This document shows positions 18,735 through 27,947 of a stretch of 64,000 bases of DNA, one piece after another. Source of the stretch: Flavobacteriaceae bacterium (GTDB lineage: Bacteria; Bacteroidota; Bacteroidia; Flavobacteriales; Flavobacteriaceae); assembly GCA_013215095.1 (NCBI GenBank), contig JABSPM010000063.1:1-64000 (forward strand). Direction: 5' to 3'. The notes under the pieces were generated by a model, which was not told the DNA's origin, did no database searches, and was given only the letters and a program-made list of their open reading frames with translations. The translations under genes and the position numbers were made by a program. Positions within the stretch are counted from its first letter, which is position 1. The number at the start of each line of letters is the position of its first letter.

Positions 18735-18797
18735 GAGAGTAGTTATGAATTCAGGTCTTTTTATAATCCTTCGATAACTGTTAACCTCTCGTGGTTA
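18735..18797 (-). promoter_or_regulatory. Candidate S4-type mRNA leader with pseudoknot upstream of rpsD
   Basis: On the minus strand a small hairpin TAACC (18797-18793) with GGTTA (18786-18782) exposes GAGAG (18790-18786). This can pair with CTCTC (18739-18735), 14 bases before the rpsD ATG. Between them AGTTAT (18779-18774) pairs with ATAACT (18746-18741), with AGG and CCT inside. The nesting makes a pseudoknot close to the start codon, as in the known E. coli S4 leader. The fold is drawn by eye and is an inference. I recall that an S4 leader motif has been proposed for Bacteroidia, but cannot check the match. Confidence 0.45.
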
Positions 18798-18814
18798 TAC
18801 TTATTTATTATAAA

Positions 18815-18855
18815 ACTGAAACGTCCTTTTAAGCATATAAAAGGTACGTTTCAGT
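18815..18855 (-). terminator. Terminator-like hairpin between rpsK and rpsD
   Basis: ACTGAAACGT (18855-18846) pairs with ACGTTTCAGT (18824-18815); CCTTTT and AAAAGG continue the stem with a single bulged base, and four T follow. It lies inside the operon, 67 bases after the rpsK stop and just downstream of a -7 box, so it may act as terminator or attenuator. Confidence 0.75.
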
Positions 18856-18865
18856 AAATTTTTTG

Positions 18866-18873
18866 CAAATATA
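18866..18873 (-). promoter_or_regulatory. Possible internal promoter (-7 box) upstream of rpsD
   Basis: The minus strand reads TATATTTG, a full match to TAnnTTTG, in the gap between rpsK and rpsD. No TTTG at -33 is seen. A start site here would begin the RNA a few bases before the hairpin at 18855-18815. Confidence 0.4.
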
Positions 18874-18921
18874 GTTATAATATTTGAATTATACTCCGTG
18901 TATTATGAGAACAGTTTAGTC

Positions 18922-19305
18922 TTAAACTCTTCTACGTTTTGGAGGTCTACAACCATTATGTGGCATTGGAGTCACGTCGATGATTTCTGTAACTTCAATT
19001 CCTCCATTATGAATAGATCGGATAGCAGATTCTCTACCATTACCAGGACCTTTAACATATACTTTTACTTTTCTCAATCCTGCTTCTTTTGCTACATTCA
19101 CAGCATCTTCTGCAGCTAATTGAGCCGCGTAAGGCGTATTTTTCTTAGATCCTCTAAATCCCATTTTACCCGCTGATGACCATGAAATTACGTCACCTCT
19201 TTTGTTAGTAAGAGAAATTATGATATTATTAAAAGAAGCTGAAATGTGTGCTTCTCCATTTGCCTCTACTATAACTTTACGTTTTTTAGTACTTGACTTT
19301 GCCAT
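18922..19305 (-). CDS. rpsK: 30S ribosomal protein S11 (uS11)
   Basis: The 127-residue protein forms part of the small-subunit platform near the mRNA exit. Diagnostic segments are [39 protein letters not shown] and the C-terminal [18 protein letters not shown]. It follows rpsM by 105 bases. The spacer holds a short direct repeat but no clear promoter. The following 201-base gap to rpsD is described separately. Confidence 0.98.
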   Translation of the reverse strand: MAKSSTKKRKVIVEANGEAHISASFNNIIISLTNKRGDVISWSSAGKMGFRGSKKNTPYAAQLAAEDAVNVAKEAGLRKVKVYVKGPGNGRESAIRSIHNGGIEVTEIIDVTPMPHNGCRPPKRRRV

Positions 19306-19410
19306 ATTATTTTAGTTTCTAGTTGTTAGCTTTTAGTTGTTAGAATCCTAAACATTGCTATTTCAAACAGATTCATCTAACTCCCTAATACTAATGACTA
19401 ATGTCTATTA

Positions 19411-19785
19411 TTATTTGGTTACTTTTTTCTTATTTGCAACCGTTTTTCTTCTACCTTTTCTAGTTCTAGAGTTATTCTTAGTACGTTGACCTCTTAAAGG
19501 AAGTCCTGCTCTATGACGTATTCCTCTATAACATCCGATATCCATTAAACGTTTGATGTTCAATTGTGTTTCAGAACGTAATTCACCTTCTATAGTATAA
19601 TTACTTACTGCAGCACGAATGTTACTGATCTCGTCATCAGACCAATCTGATACTTTCTTACTCTCGTCTACTTGGGCAGTAGCTAAAATTTCTTTTGATC
19701 TACTTCTACCTACACCATAGATGTAAGTTAAGGAGATTACTCCTCTTTTGTGTTTTGGTATATCAACACCTGCAATTCTTGCCAT
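19411..19785 (-). CDS. rpsM: 30S ribosomal protein S13 (uS13)
   Basis: The 124-residue protein sits in the head of the 30S subunit and contacts the P-site tRNA and L5. The start [20 protein letters not shown], the helix-hairpin-helix [19 protein letters not shown] and [20 protein letters not shown] are clear. The Lys/Arg-rich tail ([18 protein letters not shown]) reaches toward tRNA. It starts two bases after the rpmJ stop. Confidence 0.98.
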   Translation of the reverse strand: MARIAGVDIPKHKRGVISLTYIYGVGRSRSKEILATAQVDESKKVSDWSDDEISNIRAAVSNYTIEGELRSETQLNIKRLMDIGCYRGIRHRAGLPLRGQRTKNNSRTRKGRRKTVANKKKVTK

Positions 19786-19787
19786 AA

Positions 19788-19904
19788 TTATCCTTGTCTT
19801 TGTTTGAATCTAGGATTCTTTTTGTTAATTACGTAAAGTCTTCCTTTTCTACGCACTATTTTACAATCAGCGCTTCTCTTTTTTATTGATGCTCTTACTT
19901 TCAT
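19788..19904 (-). CDS. rpmJ: 50S ribosomal protein L36 (bL36), zinc-free form
   Basis: This 38-residue gene lies between infA and rpsM, four and two bases away. The start [20 protein letters not shown] and the end [10 protein letters not shown] match L36. The zinc form has Cys at positions 11, 14 and 27 and His at 33. Here these are Ser11, Cys14, Asn27 and Phe33, so it is the C-minus form that does not bind zinc. L36 stabilises 23S rRNA folding in the large subunit. Confidence 0.96.
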   Translation of the reverse strand: MKVRASIKKRSADCKIVRRKGRLYVINKKNPRFKQRQG

Positions 19905-19908
19905 CGTA

Positions 19909-20124
19909 TTAGTATCTATAAGTTATACGAGCCTTTGTTAAATCATAAGGGCTCATTTCTAATTTTACTTTGTCTCCTGGTAATAATTTGATATAATGCA
20001 TACGCATTTTACCTGAAATATGTGCTGTCACAATGTGACCATTTTCTAATTCAACACGGAACATGGCATTAGATAATGCTTCTATAATTGTTCCGTCTTG
20101 TTCTATTGCTGCTTGTTTTGCCAT
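19909..20124 (-). CDS. infA: Translation initiation factor IF-1
   Basis: The 71-residue S1/OB-fold protein binds the A site of the 30S subunit during initiation. [40 protein letters not shown] and [20 protein letters not shown] are standard. It follows secY by 13 bases. The methionine aminopeptidase gene map, which sits between secY and infA in some Bacteroidota, is not present here. Confidence 0.98.
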   Translation of the reverse strand: MAKQAAIEQDGTIIEALSNAMFRVELENGHIVTAHISGKMRMHYIKLLPGDKVKLEMSPYDLTKARITYRY

Positions 20125-20137
20125 AATCTGTAATATA

Positions 20138-21502
20138 TTAAGCTGACGCTTTTCTATTTTTTCCAGTTTTCATCAAGCCATCATAGTGTTTATTCAACAA
20201 ATAAGAATTCACTTGCTGCATGGTATCAATTGCAACTCCAACCATGATTAATAATGACGTTCCTCCAAAAAACAATGCCCATCCTTGTTGTACATTCATA
20301 AGCTTTACAATAATTGCTGGGAACACAGCAATAAGTGCCAAGAATATAGAACCTGGTAATGTAATTTGTGACATTATTTTATCTAAATACTCTGAAGTTT
20401 CGGTTCCAGGTCTAATACCAGGAATAAATCCTCCACTACGTTTTAAATCATCAGCCATTTTATTTGTAGGTACAGTAATTGCCGTATAAAAATACGTAAA
20501 AACAATAATTAAGAAGGCAAAAACAATGTTATACCATAATCCAAAAATATCTGAGAATTCCGATTGTAGCCATTGTCCAATTGAAGAATCCTTCATGATG
20601 TCCAATCCTCCAACTAATCCCGGTACAAACATAATTGCTTGTGCGAATATTATTGGCATTACACCAGATGCATTTAATTTTAATGGAATATATTGTCTAG
20701 AACCAAATACGTTTTTCTCATAGTCACCTGTAGCCGTACGACGTGCATACTGAACCGCAATTTTACGTACTGCCATCACAAGCATAACAGATGCTAAAAT
20801 GATAACAAACCAAATCACCAATTCAATTAGAACCATTATCAATCCACCATTAGACTCTGTAACTCTAGAAACATATTCTTGAGCAAATGATAATGGCATA
20901 GAAGCGATAATACCAACCATAATTAATAATGAAATACCATTACCAATTCCTTTGTCAGTTATTTTCTCTCCCAACCACATTGCGAAAATACATCCAGTTA
21001 CAAGAATTACTACTGAAGAAATTAAAAATGTTGTCGTAGAAAAATCTCCTACCAACAAGCTACTTAAAGAGCTTGCCCCTGTTAACATTGGTAAGCCCAA
21101 CAAATAACTTGGTGCTTGAAGCAAACAAATTGCTATAGTTAACCATCTTGTAATTTGATTTATTTTTTTTCGTCCACTCTCACCTTCTTTTTGTAGTTTT
21201 TGTAAATAAGGAATTGCTATTCCCATTAACTGCACTACAATAGAAGCCGAAATATATGGCATAATTCCTAATGCGAATACTGATGCATTTGAAAAACCAC
21301 CTCCAGTAAACGCATTAATAAGCCAAATTAACCCTCCTTCATTCGCATTGCTTTGTAAACCAGATAATGCCGAAAAATTTATACCAGGCAATACTACTTG
21401 CGCTCCAAAACGGTATACTAAAAGTAAACCTAAGGTTAGAACAATTCTGTCCTTAAGCTCTGTAATTTTCCAAACATTTTTTAAAGTTTCTATAAATTTC
21501 AT
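20138..21502 (-). CDS. secY: Protein translocase subunit SecY
   Basis: SecY is the channel of the SecYEG inner-membrane translocase, moving unfolded proteins across or into the membrane. The 454-residue protein shows about ten hydrophobic helices. Landmarks are [20 protein letters not shown] in helix 1, [14 protein letters not shown] in helix 2 and [20 protein letters not shown] near helix 5. The cytoplasmic loop has [20 protein letters not shown]. The start at 21502 ([13 protein letters not shown]) is usual. It lies in the spc part of the operon between rplO and infA. Confidence 0.98.
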   Translation of the reverse strand: MKFIETLKNVWKITELKDRIVLTLGLLLVYRFGAQVVLPGINFSALSGLQSNANEGGLIWLINAFTGGGFSNASVFALGIMPYISASIVVQLMGIAIPYLQKLQKEGESGRKKINQITRWLTIAICLLQAPSYLLGLPMLTGASSLSSLLVGDFSTTTFLISSVVILVTGCIFAMWLGEKITDKGIGNGISLLIMVGIIASMPLSFAQEYVSRVTESNGGLIMVLIELVIWFVIILASVMLVMAVRKIAVQYARRTATGDYEKNVFGSRQYIPLKLNASGVMPIIFAQAIMFVPGLVGGLDIMKDSSIGQWLQSEFSDIFGLWYNIVFAFLIIVFTYFYTAITVPTNKMADDLKRSGGFIPGIRPGTETSEYLDKIMSQITLPGSIFLALIAVFPAIIVKLMNVQQGWALFFGGTSLLIMVGVAIDTMQQVNSYLLNKHYDGLMKTGKNRKASA

Positions 21503-21516
21503 AGTCTAATTGGGTC

Positions 21517-21969
21517 TTATAAAGTTACGGCTTCTCCTCCAGCAGCTTCGATAGCAGCTTTTGCTGAAGCAGTAAATTTATGAGCAGTTACAGTTAATTT
21601 TGCCTTTAATTCTCCTCTTCCTAAAATTTTAACCAGTTCATTTTTACCAGCTAAACGGAAAGCGATTAATGTGTCTAAATCAACTGTATCCTTTATTTTC
21701 TTATCGTCAACCATTTGTTGTAAAGTATCCAAATTAACCCCTTGGTATTCTTTACGGTTAATGTTCGTAAAACCAAATTTAGGTACACGTCTTTGAAGTG
21801 GCATTTGCCCTCCTTCAAAACCTAATTTTCTAGAGTAACCCGATCTTGACTTTGCTCCTTTGTGACCACGTGTGGCAGTCCCACCTTTTCCAGAACCTTG
21901 ACCGCGACCTACTCTTTTACTATTGTTATTAACTGAACCTTGTGCAGGTTTTAAATTACTTAAATCCAT
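21517..21969 (-). CDS. rplO: 50S ribosomal protein L15 (uL15)
   Basis: The 150-residue protein is a late assembly protein of the large subunit. I take the ATG at 21969 (MDLSNLKPAQGSVNNNSKRV); a second in-frame ATG two codons upstream at 21975 is less likely. The Gly/Arg-rich section GRGQGSGKGGTATRGHKGAK and the pattern FGFTNINRKEYQGVNLDTL are typical. The C-terminus folds into the globular domain ending AIEAAGGEAVTL. Confidence 0.97.
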   Translation of the reverse strand: MDLSNLKPAQGSVNNNSKRVGRGQGSGKGGTATRGHKGAKSRSGYSRKLGFEGGQMPLQRRVPKFGFTNINRKEYQGVNLDTLQQMVDDKKIKDTVDLDTLIAFRLAGKNELVKILGRGELKAKLTVTAHKFTASAKAAIEAAGGEAVTL

Positions 21970-21983
21970 TTTCAAGTTTTTTT

Positions 21984-22163
21984 TTAAGCTTCCTCAACAG
22001 AAACTAAGTGATTCACTTTTCTAACCATACCAAGGATGTTTGGTGTGGCATCATGTTCTACAGTTTGACCAATCTTTCTCAAACCTAAAGCTTCTAAAAT
22101 ACGCTTTTGATTTTGTGTACGATTAATCGCGCTCTTTTGTTTTGTTACTTTTATCTTTGCCAT
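21984..22163 (-). CDS. rpmD: 50S ribosomal protein L30 (uL30)
   Basis: A 59-residue gene sits between rpsE (11 bases) and rplO (14 bases). The minus strand reads MAKIKVTKQKSAINRTQNQK, then ILEALGLRKIGQTVEHDATP and NILGMVRKVNHLVSVEEA before TAA. This is the complete L30 fold and has the expected length. The protein is peripheral in the large subunit. Confidence 0.97.
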   Translation of the reverse strand: MAKIKVTKQKSAINRTQNQKRILEALGLRKIGQTVEHDATPNILGMVRKVNHLVSVEEA

Positions 22164-22174
22164 TATATCCTTAA

Positions 22175-22699
22175 TTATCCGTTAAAAACTTTTTCTAGAG
22201 AAATTCCTCTATCTCTGGCAATAGTTCTAGCATCTCTTAATTGTAATAAAGCATCGAAAGTTGCTTTTACTACGTTATGAGGGTTTGAAGAACCTTGAGA
22301 CTTAGATAATACATCATGTACGCCTACTGCTTCTAAAACTGTACGTACAGCTCCACCAGCAATAACTCCTGTACCAGGTGCTGCAGGTATAATGTTTACA
22401 CGTGCTCCACCAAATTTCCCTTTTTGTTCATGAGGTAATGTTCCTTTAACAATAGGAATACGAACTAAGTTTTTCTTAGCATCTTCTACAGCTTTAGCTA
22501 TTGCCGAAGCTACATCTTTAGATTTACCTAAACCATGTCCTACAACACCTGCTTCATCGCCTACCACAACAATTGCAGAGAATCCGAACGCACGTCCACC
22601 TTTTGTTACTTTTGTTACTCTTTGTACACCAACTAAACGATCTTTAAGATCTAATCCACTTGGTTTAACTAATTCTGCATTTTTATATTTCTGATACAT
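22175..22699 (-). CDS. rpsE: 30S ribosomal protein S5 (uS5)
   Basis: The 174-residue protein helps keep decoding accurate and binds 16S rRNA at the mRNA entry. Blocks include [20 protein letters not shown] in the dsRNA-binding fold, [20 protein letters not shown] and [20 protein letters not shown]. The C-terminus has [20 protein letters not shown]. It starts six bases after rplR. Confidence 0.98.
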   Translation of the reverse strand: MYQKYKNAELVKPSGLDLKDRLVGVQRVTKVTKGGRAFGFSAIVVVGDEAGVVGHGLGKSKDVASAIAKAVEDAKKNLVRIPIVKGTLPHEQKGKFGGARVNIIPAAPGTGVIAGGAVRTVLEAVGVHDVLSKSQGSSNPHNVVKATFDALLQLRDARTIARDRGISLEKVFNG

Positions 22700-22705
22700 A
22701 ATTTC

Positions 22706-23059
22706 TTAGAATTTAAGTCCTGCTTCTCTAGCTCCTTCAGCTAATGATTTTACTCTACCATGGTATAAGTATCCACCTCTATCAAAGGCTATATTTTCGA
22801 TACCAGCTTTTACAGCTTTTTCACCAATTGCTTTTCCTACTAAAGCAGCTACTTCAGTTTTATTTCCTGCAGAATCAATACCCTTATCTCTTGAAGATGC
22901 CGCACAGATAGTTCTTCCTGTTACATCATCAACGATTTGAGCATAAATTTCTTTATTGCTTCTAAAAACAGATAATCTTGGTTGTGACTCAGTACCAGTT
23001 ACGATCTTACGTATTCTGTTTTTGATTCTTTGTCTTCTTTCAGTCTTTGTTAATGCCAT
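22706..23059 (-). CDS. rplR: 50S ribosomal protein L18 (uL18)
   Basis: The 117-residue protein binds 5S rRNA together with L5 and L25. It starts MALTKTERRQRIKNRIRKIV and has QPRLSVFRSNKEIYAQIVDD and FDRGGYLYHGRVKSLAEGAR, the conserved C-terminal RNA-binding part. It is ten bases downstream of rplF. Confidence 0.98.
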   Translation of the reverse strand: MALTKTERRQRIKNRIRKIVTGTESQPRLSVFRSNKEIYAQIVDDVTGRTICAASSRDKGIDSAGNKTEVAALVGKAIGEKAVKAGIENIAFDRGGYLYHGRVKSLAEGAREAGLKF

Positions 23060-23069
23060 ACCTCAATTA

Positions 23070-23612
23070 TTATGCTGTTTTACCTGCTTTTCTTCTAATC
23101 TCTTCACCGACAAACTTCACTCCTTTTCCTTTGTAAGGTTCTGGCTTACGGAAACCGCGAATTTTAGCAGCTACTTGACCTACTAATTGCTTATCGTGAG
23201 ACGTTAATTTTACGATTGGATTCTTACCTTTTTCAGAAATTGTTTCTAACTTTATCTCTGGGGCAATATCTAAAACAATGTTATGAGAAAAACCTAAAGC
23301 CAAATCAAGTTTATTCCCTTGATTACTTGCTCTATATCCTACTCCAACTAGTTCTAATTCTTTTGTGAATCCTTTTGTCACACCTTCAACCATGTTATTT
23401 ACAAGTGCTCTGTAAAGACCATGCGCTGCTCTGTGCGTCTTACTCTCTGATTGACGCTTTACGGTAAGCGTACCATCTTCTTCTTTAAACGAAACTCCAT
23501 CGAAAGATTGGGATAATTCTCCCAATTTTCCTTTTACAGTGATTACATTATTTTCAACGTTTACTGTAACACCTTCTGGAATTGCGATTGGATTTTTTCC
23601 TATTCTTGACAT
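23070..23612 (-). CDS. rplF: 50S ribosomal protein L6 (uL6)
   Basis: The 180-residue protein has two similar beta domains and lies near the sarcin-ricin loop and factor-binding site. MSRIGKNPIAIPEGVTVNVE starts it. LYRALVNNMVEGVTKGFTKE marks the linker, and RKPEPYKGKGVKFVGEEIRR the conserved C-terminal motif. It starts 17 bases after rpsH stops. Confidence 0.98.
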   Translation of the reverse strand: MSRIGKNPIAIPEGVTVNVENNVITVKGKLGELSQSFDGVSFKEEDGTLTVKRQSESKTHRAAHGLYRALVNNMVEGVTKGFTKELELVGVGYRASNQGNKLDLALGFSHNIVLDIAPEIKLETISEKGKNPIVKLTSHDKQLVGQVAAKIRGFRKPEPYKGKGVKFVGEEIRRKAGKTA

Positions 23613-23629
23613 TTCTTTTGGGTTTTAAA

Positions 23630-24028
23630 TTAGTAAACGTAGCATAGTACTTCACCACCAACATTTTCTCTTTGAGCTTGCTTACCTGTCATCACACCAT
23701 GAGATGTAGATACGATGGCAATACCAAGACCATTAAGAATACGTGGAAGTTCTTTAGAACTTGCATACTTACGTAAACCTGGTTTACTGATTCGTTGAAT
23801 TTTTTTAATTACTGGTTCTTTTGTATTCTGTGTGTACTTAAGCGCGATTTTAATCGTACCTTGTACATTTGAATCATCGAACTTATAACTTAAGATATAT
23901 CCTTGATCGAATAAAATCTTAGTTATTTCTTTTTTTAACTTAGATGCAGGGATTTCTACCACTCTGTGGCCAGCTCGCATTGCATTTCTAATTCTTGTTA
24001 AATAATCCGCTATTGGATCTGTATACAT
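23630..24028 (-). CDS. rpsH: 30S ribosomal protein S8 (uS8)
   Basis: The 132-residue protein binds the central domain of 16S rRNA; in E. coli it also represses the spc operon. MYTDPIADYLTRIRNAMRAG begins it and the C-terminal STSHGVMTGKQAQRENVGGE is the RNA-binding signature. It follows rpsN by 60 bases. I saw no S8-like binding structure in the spacer, though none can be excluded by eye. Confidence 0.98.
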   Translation of the reverse strand: MYTDPIADYLTRIRNAMRAGHRVVEIPASKLKKEITKILFDQGYILSYKFDDSNVQGTIKIALKYTQNTKEPVIKKIQRISKPGLRKYASSKELPRILNGLGIAIVSTSHGVMTGKQAQRENVGGEVLCYVY

Positions 24029-24088
24029 AATTAATTAATTTGCGGTTATGGTTTTTAGAACTTCTAAACCTTTAACCAATTTATAATT

Positions 24089-24358
24089 CTACCAACTTGC
24101 TTTTTTAACACCTGGGATTAACCCTTGGTTGGCCATTTCTCTAAATGTTACACGAGAAATTCCAAATTGACGCATATAGCCTTTTGGTCTTCCTGTTAAC
24201 TTACATCTGTTATGCTTGCGTATAGGAGAAGCATTTTTTGGCAACTTTTGTAATGCCTCATAGTCTCCAGCTTCTTTTAAAGCTTTGCGCTTAGCAGCAT
24301 ATTTAGCAACCGTTTTAGCTCTCTTTACTTCGCGAGCTTTCATTGATTCTTTAGCCAT
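24089..24358 (-). CDS. rpsN: 30S ribosomal protein S14 (uS14), long zinc-free form
   Basis: The 89-residue protein, [20 protein letters not shown] onward, has the conserved C-terminal [20 protein letters not shown] and [17 protein letters not shown]. Only one Cys is present, so it is the long C-minus type without a zinc site. It belongs to the 30S head. It starts three bases after the rplE stop. Confidence 0.97.
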   Translation of the reverse strand: MAKESMKAREVKRAKTVAKYAAKRKALKEAGDYEALQKLPKNASPIRKHNRCKLTGRPKGYMRQFGISRVTFREMANQGLIPGVKKASW

Positions 24359-24361
24359 GTC

Positions 24362-24913
24362 TTAATTCTTTTTAAAAGGTAATCCTAGGTTTGTTAATAA
24401 TGATTTCGCTTCCTTATCTGTTTGTGCAGAAGTTACAAATGTAATATCCATTCCACTAATTTTGTTTACTTTATCAATATTAATTTCTGGAAATATGATT
24501 TGCTCTGTAATACCTAAGTTATAGTTACCTCTTCCGTCAAATCCATTCGCCTTGATACCGTTAAAGTCTCTTACTCGTGGTAAGGCAGAAGTCACTAATC
24601 TATCTAAAAATTCGTACATCTGTTCTCCGCGTAAGGTCACTTTTGCCCCAATAGGCATACCTTTACGTAATTTAAACGATGCTACATCTTTTTTAGACAT
24701 GGTAGCGACAGCTTTTTGCCCAGAGATTTTAGTCATCTCATCTAATGCATGATCAATCAACTTTTTATCAGCAACAGCAGCACCAACTCCACGTGAGATT
24801 ACAATCTTCTGAAGTTTTGGAACTTGCATTACATTTTTATAACCGAATTCTTCTGTAAGAGCAGAAACAACCTTGTCCTTGTACTCTTGTTTTAATCTTG
24901 GAATATAAGTCAT
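24362..24913 (-). CDS. rplE: 50S ribosomal protein L5 (uL5)
   Basis: The 183-residue protein binds 5S rRNA in the central protuberance and contacts S13. I take the ATG at 24913 ([19 protein letters not shown]), since the family usually begins near this point; an ATG two codons earlier is possible. [20 protein letters not shown] and [20 protein letters not shown]-like segments (here [20 protein letters not shown]) are clear. The gap to rplX is five bases. Confidence 0.97.
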   Translation of the reverse strand: MTYIPRLKQEYKDKVVSALTEEFGYKNVMQVPKLQKIVISRGVGAAVADKKLIDHALDEMTKISGQKAVATMSKKDVASFKLRKGMPIGAKVTLRGEQMYEFLDRLVTSALPRVRDFNGIKANGFDGRGNYNLGITEQIIFPEINIDKVNKISGMDITFVTSAQTDKEAKSLLTNLGLPFKKN

Positions 24914-24918
24914 AACCA

Positions 24919-25227
24919 CTAAATTACCTCGTTAGTTTTTTTAGCAAATCTTACTTTCTTTTCGCCTTCCATCTTGTATCCAACTCGAGTTGTTTGCCCA
25001 TTGGCCAACAATGCTAAATTAGATATGTGAATAGGAGCTTCTTTTTCAACGATTCCTCCTTGAGGACTTTGTGCGCTAGGTTTCATATGCTTCTTCACCA
25101 TATTTACACCTTCTACAATCGCCTTATTCTTATCTTTTAATACTTTAAGAACTTGTCCTTCTGATCCTTTGTGATCTCCAGCAATTACTCTTACTGTATC
25201 TCCTGATTTTATTTTAAGCTTTTTCAT
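24919..25227 (-). CDS. rplX: 50S ribosomal protein L24 (uL24)
   Basis: The 102-residue KOW-domain protein starts large-subunit assembly. The start [20 protein letters not shown] at 25227 is the natural one; an in-frame ATG five codons upstream overlaps the rplN stop codon. [20 protein letters not shown] is the KOW motif, followed by [20 protein letters not shown]. Confidence 0.96.
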   Translation of the reverse strand: MKKLKIKSGDTVRVIAGDHKGSEGQVLKVLKDKNKAIVEGVNMVKKHMKPSAQSPQGGIVEKEAPIHISNLALLANGQTTRVGYKMEGEKKVRFAKKTNEVI

Positions 25228-25241
25228 CTTACTATTTTGCA

Positions 25242-25610
25242 TTAAAGCACCTCTGGTGCTAATGATACAATTTTCATGAATTGTTTATCACGAAGTTCTC
25301 TTGCCACTGGTCCAAATACACGTGTTCCTCTCATATCTCCCGTAGGATTTAAAAGCACACAAGCATTATCATCAAAACGGATGTATGAACCATCTGGTCG
25401 TCTTACTTCTTTTACAGTACGCACAACAACTGCTGTTGATACAGCTCCTTTTTTAACGGTTCCGTTTGGAGTTGCATCTTTCACAGTAACAACGATCTTG
25501 TCACCTACAGAAGCATATCTTCTCTTAGTTCCACCGAGCACACGTATCGTTAATACTTCCTTTGCTCCAGTGTTATCTGCTACTTTTAATCTTGATTCTT
25601 GTTGTACCAT
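25242..25610 (-). CDS. rplN: 50S ribosomal protein L14 (uL14)
   Basis: The 122-residue protein lies at the subunit interface and bridges to 16S r[23 protein letters not shown] starts it. The signature [20 protein letters not shown] appears here as [20 protein letters not shown], followed by [20 protein letters not shown]. It is two bases from rpsQ. Confidence 0.98.
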   Translation of the reverse strand: MVQQESRLKVADNTGAKEVLTIRVLGGTKRRYASVGDKIVVTVKDATPNGTVKKGAVSTAVVVRTVKEVRRPDGSYIRFDDNACVLLNPTGDMRGTRVFGPVARELRDKQFMKIVSLAPEVL

Positions 25611-25612
25611 AA

Positions 25613-25870
25613 TTACTTCGCTCTTTCAATTATTTCTACTAATCTCCAGCACTTAGATTTACTTAAAGGACGTGTTTCCATAATCCTTACAGTATCACCT
25701 TCGTTGCAGTCGTTTTTCTCATCGTGTGCAACATATTTTTTTGTTTTCAACACGAATTTTCCATACATAGGATGCTTTACTTTCTTTACTTCAGAAACCA
25801 CAATAGATTTCTGCATTTTGTTACTTGTAACAACTCCTATACGTTCTTTTCTTAAATTTCTTTTTTCCAT
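25613..25870 (-). CDS. rpsQ: 30S ribosomal protein S17 (uS17)
   Basis: The 85-residue OB-fold protein binds the 5' domain of 16S rRNA early in assembly. [40 protein letters not shown] and the signature [20 protein letters not shown] are present. It follows rpmC by 15 bases. Confidence 0.98.
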   Translation of the reverse strand: MEKRNLRKERIGVVTSNKMQKSIVVSEVKKVKHPMYGKFVLKTKKYVAHDEKNDCNEGDTVRIMETRPLSKSKCWRLVEIIERAK

Positions 25871-25885
25871 CTTTCAGCAGAATTA

Positions 25886-26074
25886 TTATAGTTCTCTTTT
25901 AGTTAATTCTGTTGCAATTCTTGCCACAGTGCGTCTTACAGCACGTAGCTGAATTGGGTTATCTAGAGGAGATACTGCATGAGCGATTCTCAACTCTGCA
26001 TAACTCGCCTTTGTCTCACCAAGTTTTTCTTGTAACTCAGCTGTAGATAGTTCTTTAATTTCTGACTGTTTCAT
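25886..26074 (-). CDS. rpmC: 50S ribosomal protein L29 (uL29)
   Basis: The 62-residue helical protein sits near the tunnel exit and docks trigger factor and SRP. The start at 26074 (MKQSEIKELSTAELQEKLGE) is right for the family. The longer open frame to 26119 overlaps the end of rplP and gives an unrelated extension. DNPIQLRAVRRTVARIATEL is the conserved C-terminus. Confidence 0.97.
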   Translation of the reverse strand: MKQSEIKELSTAELQEKLGETKASYAELRIAHAVSPLDNPIQLRAVRRTVARIATELTKREL

Positions 26075-26090
26075 AATAATCATCAATAAA

Positions 26091-26510
26091 TTAAGCTTCG
26101 TAATCTCTAGCGATAACAAACTTAGTTCTAACTGGTAGTTTCTGTGCAGCTAAACGCAATGCTTCTTTAGCAACGTCCATAGGCACTCCTCCTACTTCAA
26201 ATAATATTCTTCCTGGTTTAACAACAGCTGCCCAATATTCTACAGCACCTTTACCTTTACCCATACGTACTTCTAAAGGCTTCTTTGTAATAGGCTTATC
26301 TGGAAAAATCTTAATCCATAATTGCCCTTCCCTTTTCATGTAACGTGTAGCAGCAATACGTGCAGCTTCAATTTGACGTGAGTTAATAAACTTTGAATCT
26401 AATGCTTTTATACCAAACATCCCGTTTGAAAGCTGGTGCCCTCTGCCGGTATTTCCTTTCATACGTCCTTTTTGGACTTTACGAAATTTTGTTCTTTTAG
26501 GTTGTAACAT
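26091..26510 (-). CDS. rplP: 50S ribosomal protein L16 (uL16)
   Basis: The 139-residue protein lines the A-site tRNA path in the large subunit. [20 protein letters not shown] starts it. The motifs [40 protein letters not shown] and [20 protein letters not shown] are all present. It is 19 bases after rpsC. Confidence 0.98.
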   Translation of the reverse strand: MLQPKRTKFRKVQKGRMKGNTGRGHQLSNGMFGIKALDSKFINSRQIEAARIAATRYMKREGQLWIKIFPDKPITKKPLEVRMGKGKGAVEYWAAVVKPGRILFEVGGVPMDVAKEALRLAAQKLPVRTKFVIARDYEA

Positions 26511-26529
26511 GTTTTCTTAAATTAAAAAA

Positions 26530-27243
26530 TTACTTTCTACGACGTTGTTTATTATTACCACGTCCTCCACCTTTTCCTTGCTTCTTAGATAAACCAACAA
26601 GCGGAGAAAGTTCTCTTTTACCATATACTTCACCTTTCATAATCCATACTTTAACTCCTAATCTACCATAGGTAGTGTGAGATTCTACTAAAGCATAGTC
26701 TATGTCAGCTCTGAATGTAGATAACGGAATACGACCATCCTTATAGTGTTCACTACGCGCCATTTCTGCCCCGTTTAAACGTCCACTAATTTGAATTTTA
26801 ATTCCTTCTGCATTCATTCTCATAGCAGCAGCAATAGCCATTTTTATAGCACGTTTATATGAAATACGGTTTTCAATTTGGCGTGCTATACTAGATGCTA
26901 CTAAGTATGCGTCTAATTCAGGTCTCTTAATTTCAAAGATGTTCAATTGAACTTCTTTTTCAGTAATTTTTTTAAGCTCTTCTTTTAGCTTGTCTACCTC
27001 TTGTCCGCCTTTTCCGATAATAATACCAGGTCTAGCAGTAGTGATAGTAACGGTTACAAGTTTTAAAGTTCTTTCAATAATTACTCTAGACACACTAGCT
27101 TTTGATAAACGCGCATAGATATACTTTCTGATTTTATCATCCTCAGCAAGTTTGTCTCCGTAATCATTTCCTCCATACCAGTTAGATTCCCATCCTCTGA
27201 TAATTCCAAGGCGATTTCCGATTGGATTTGTCTTTTGTCCCAT
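26530..27243 (-). CDS. rpsC: 30S ribosomal protein S3 (uS3)
   Basis: The 237-residue protein forms the mRNA entry of the 30S subunit. [20 protein letters not shown] starts it. The KH domain carries [20 protein letters not shown]. The C-terminal half has [20 protein letters not shown] and a basic tail of Lys/Arg/Gly residues. It follows rplV by three bases. Confidence 0.98.
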   Translation of the reverse strand: MGQKTNPIGNRLGIIRGWESNWYGGNDYGDKLAEDDKIRKYIYARLSKASVSRVIIERTLKLVTVTITTARPGIIIGKGGQEVDKLKEELKKITEKEVQLNIFEIKRPELDAYLVASSIARQIENRISYKRAIKMAIAAAMRMNAEGIKIQISGRLNGAEMARSEHYKDGRIPLSTFRADIDYALVESHTTYGRLGVKVWIMKGEVYGKRELSPLVGLSKKQGKGGGRGNNKQRRRK

Positions 27244-27246
27244 TTA

Positions 27247-27657
27247 TTAATTGCTTTGTGTGTTATTGTTAGCTCCAAGCACTAATGTCACGTGGTTGGA
27301 TCTTTTTCTAATTCTGTGTGCACGACCTTGAGGAGCTGGACGTAATCTCTTTAACATAGATCCACCATCTACTCTAATCTCTTTGATAAATAATTCAGCG
27401 CTTTCAATATCTTCATCTTCGTTCTTAGCTTGCCAATTCGCAATTGCAGATAACAACAACTTCTCTAAACGGTTTGATGCTTCTTTAGAACTGAATCTTA
27501 AAATATTAAGTGCTTTATCAATCTTTTCACCTCTTACTAAATCGGCTACTAAGCGCATTTTTCTTGGTGACGTAGGACAGTTATTAAGCTTTGCAAAAGC
27601 AATTTGCTTTTTCTCAGCTTTAATAGCCTCTGCCATTTGTTTTTTACGACTTCCCAT
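27247..27657 (-). CDS. rplV: 50S ribosomal protein L22 (uL22)
   Basis: The 136-residue protein has a globular surface domain and a beta-hairpin reaching into the exit tunnel. [20 protein letters not shown] is the conserved N-terminal part and [20 protein letters not shown] is the hairpin tip and tunnel region. It starts five bases after rpsS stops. No deletion in the hairpin is seen. Confidence 0.97.
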   Translation of the reverse strand: MGSRKKQMAEAIKAEKKQIAFAKLNNCPTSPRKMRLVADLVRGEKIDKALNILRFSSKEASNRLEKLLLSAIANWQAKNEDEDIESAELFIKEIRVDGGSMLKRLRPAPQGRAHRIRKRSNHVTLVLGANNNTQSN

Positions 27658-27662
27658 AGCTC

Positions 27663-27941
27663 TTATTTTTTACCTTTATTTTTAGCACCTGCATGACCTC
27701 TAAATGATCTTGTTGGTGAAAATTCTCCTAATTTGTGACCTACCATGTTCTCAGTAACATATACAGGAACAAATTGTCTTCCGTTGTGTACTGCAATAGT
27801 TTGACCAACAAAATCTGGTGTAATCATACTTGCTCTTGACCAAGTCTTAATCACTGTCTTCTTGTTAGCTTCTACATTAGCTGCAACTTTTCTTTCTAAT
27901 TTATAATGAACGTAAGGTCCTTTTTTTAATGATCTTGCCAT
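27663..27941 (-). CDS. rpsS: 30S ribosomal protein S19 (uS19)
   Basis: The 92-residue protein pairs with S13 in the 30S head. [20 protein letters not shown] starts it. [20 protein letters not shown] and [20 protein letters not shown] are the family blocks. The gap to rplB is six bases. Confidence 0.98.
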   Translation of the reverse strand: MARSLKKGPYVHYKLERKVAANVEANKKTVIKTWSRASMITPDFVGQTIAVHNGRQFVPVYVTENMVGHKLGEFSPTRSFRGHAGAKNKGKK

Positions 27942-27947
27942 GATTTA

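Noticed and set aside
25276-25952. Two plus-strand open frames of over 110 codons in the ribosomal operon
   Set aside because: They are the reverse strand of rplN, rpsQ and rpmC, which are clear by family.
26074-26119. Longer start for L29 at 26119
   Set aside because: It overlaps the end of rplP and adds residues unrelated to L29.
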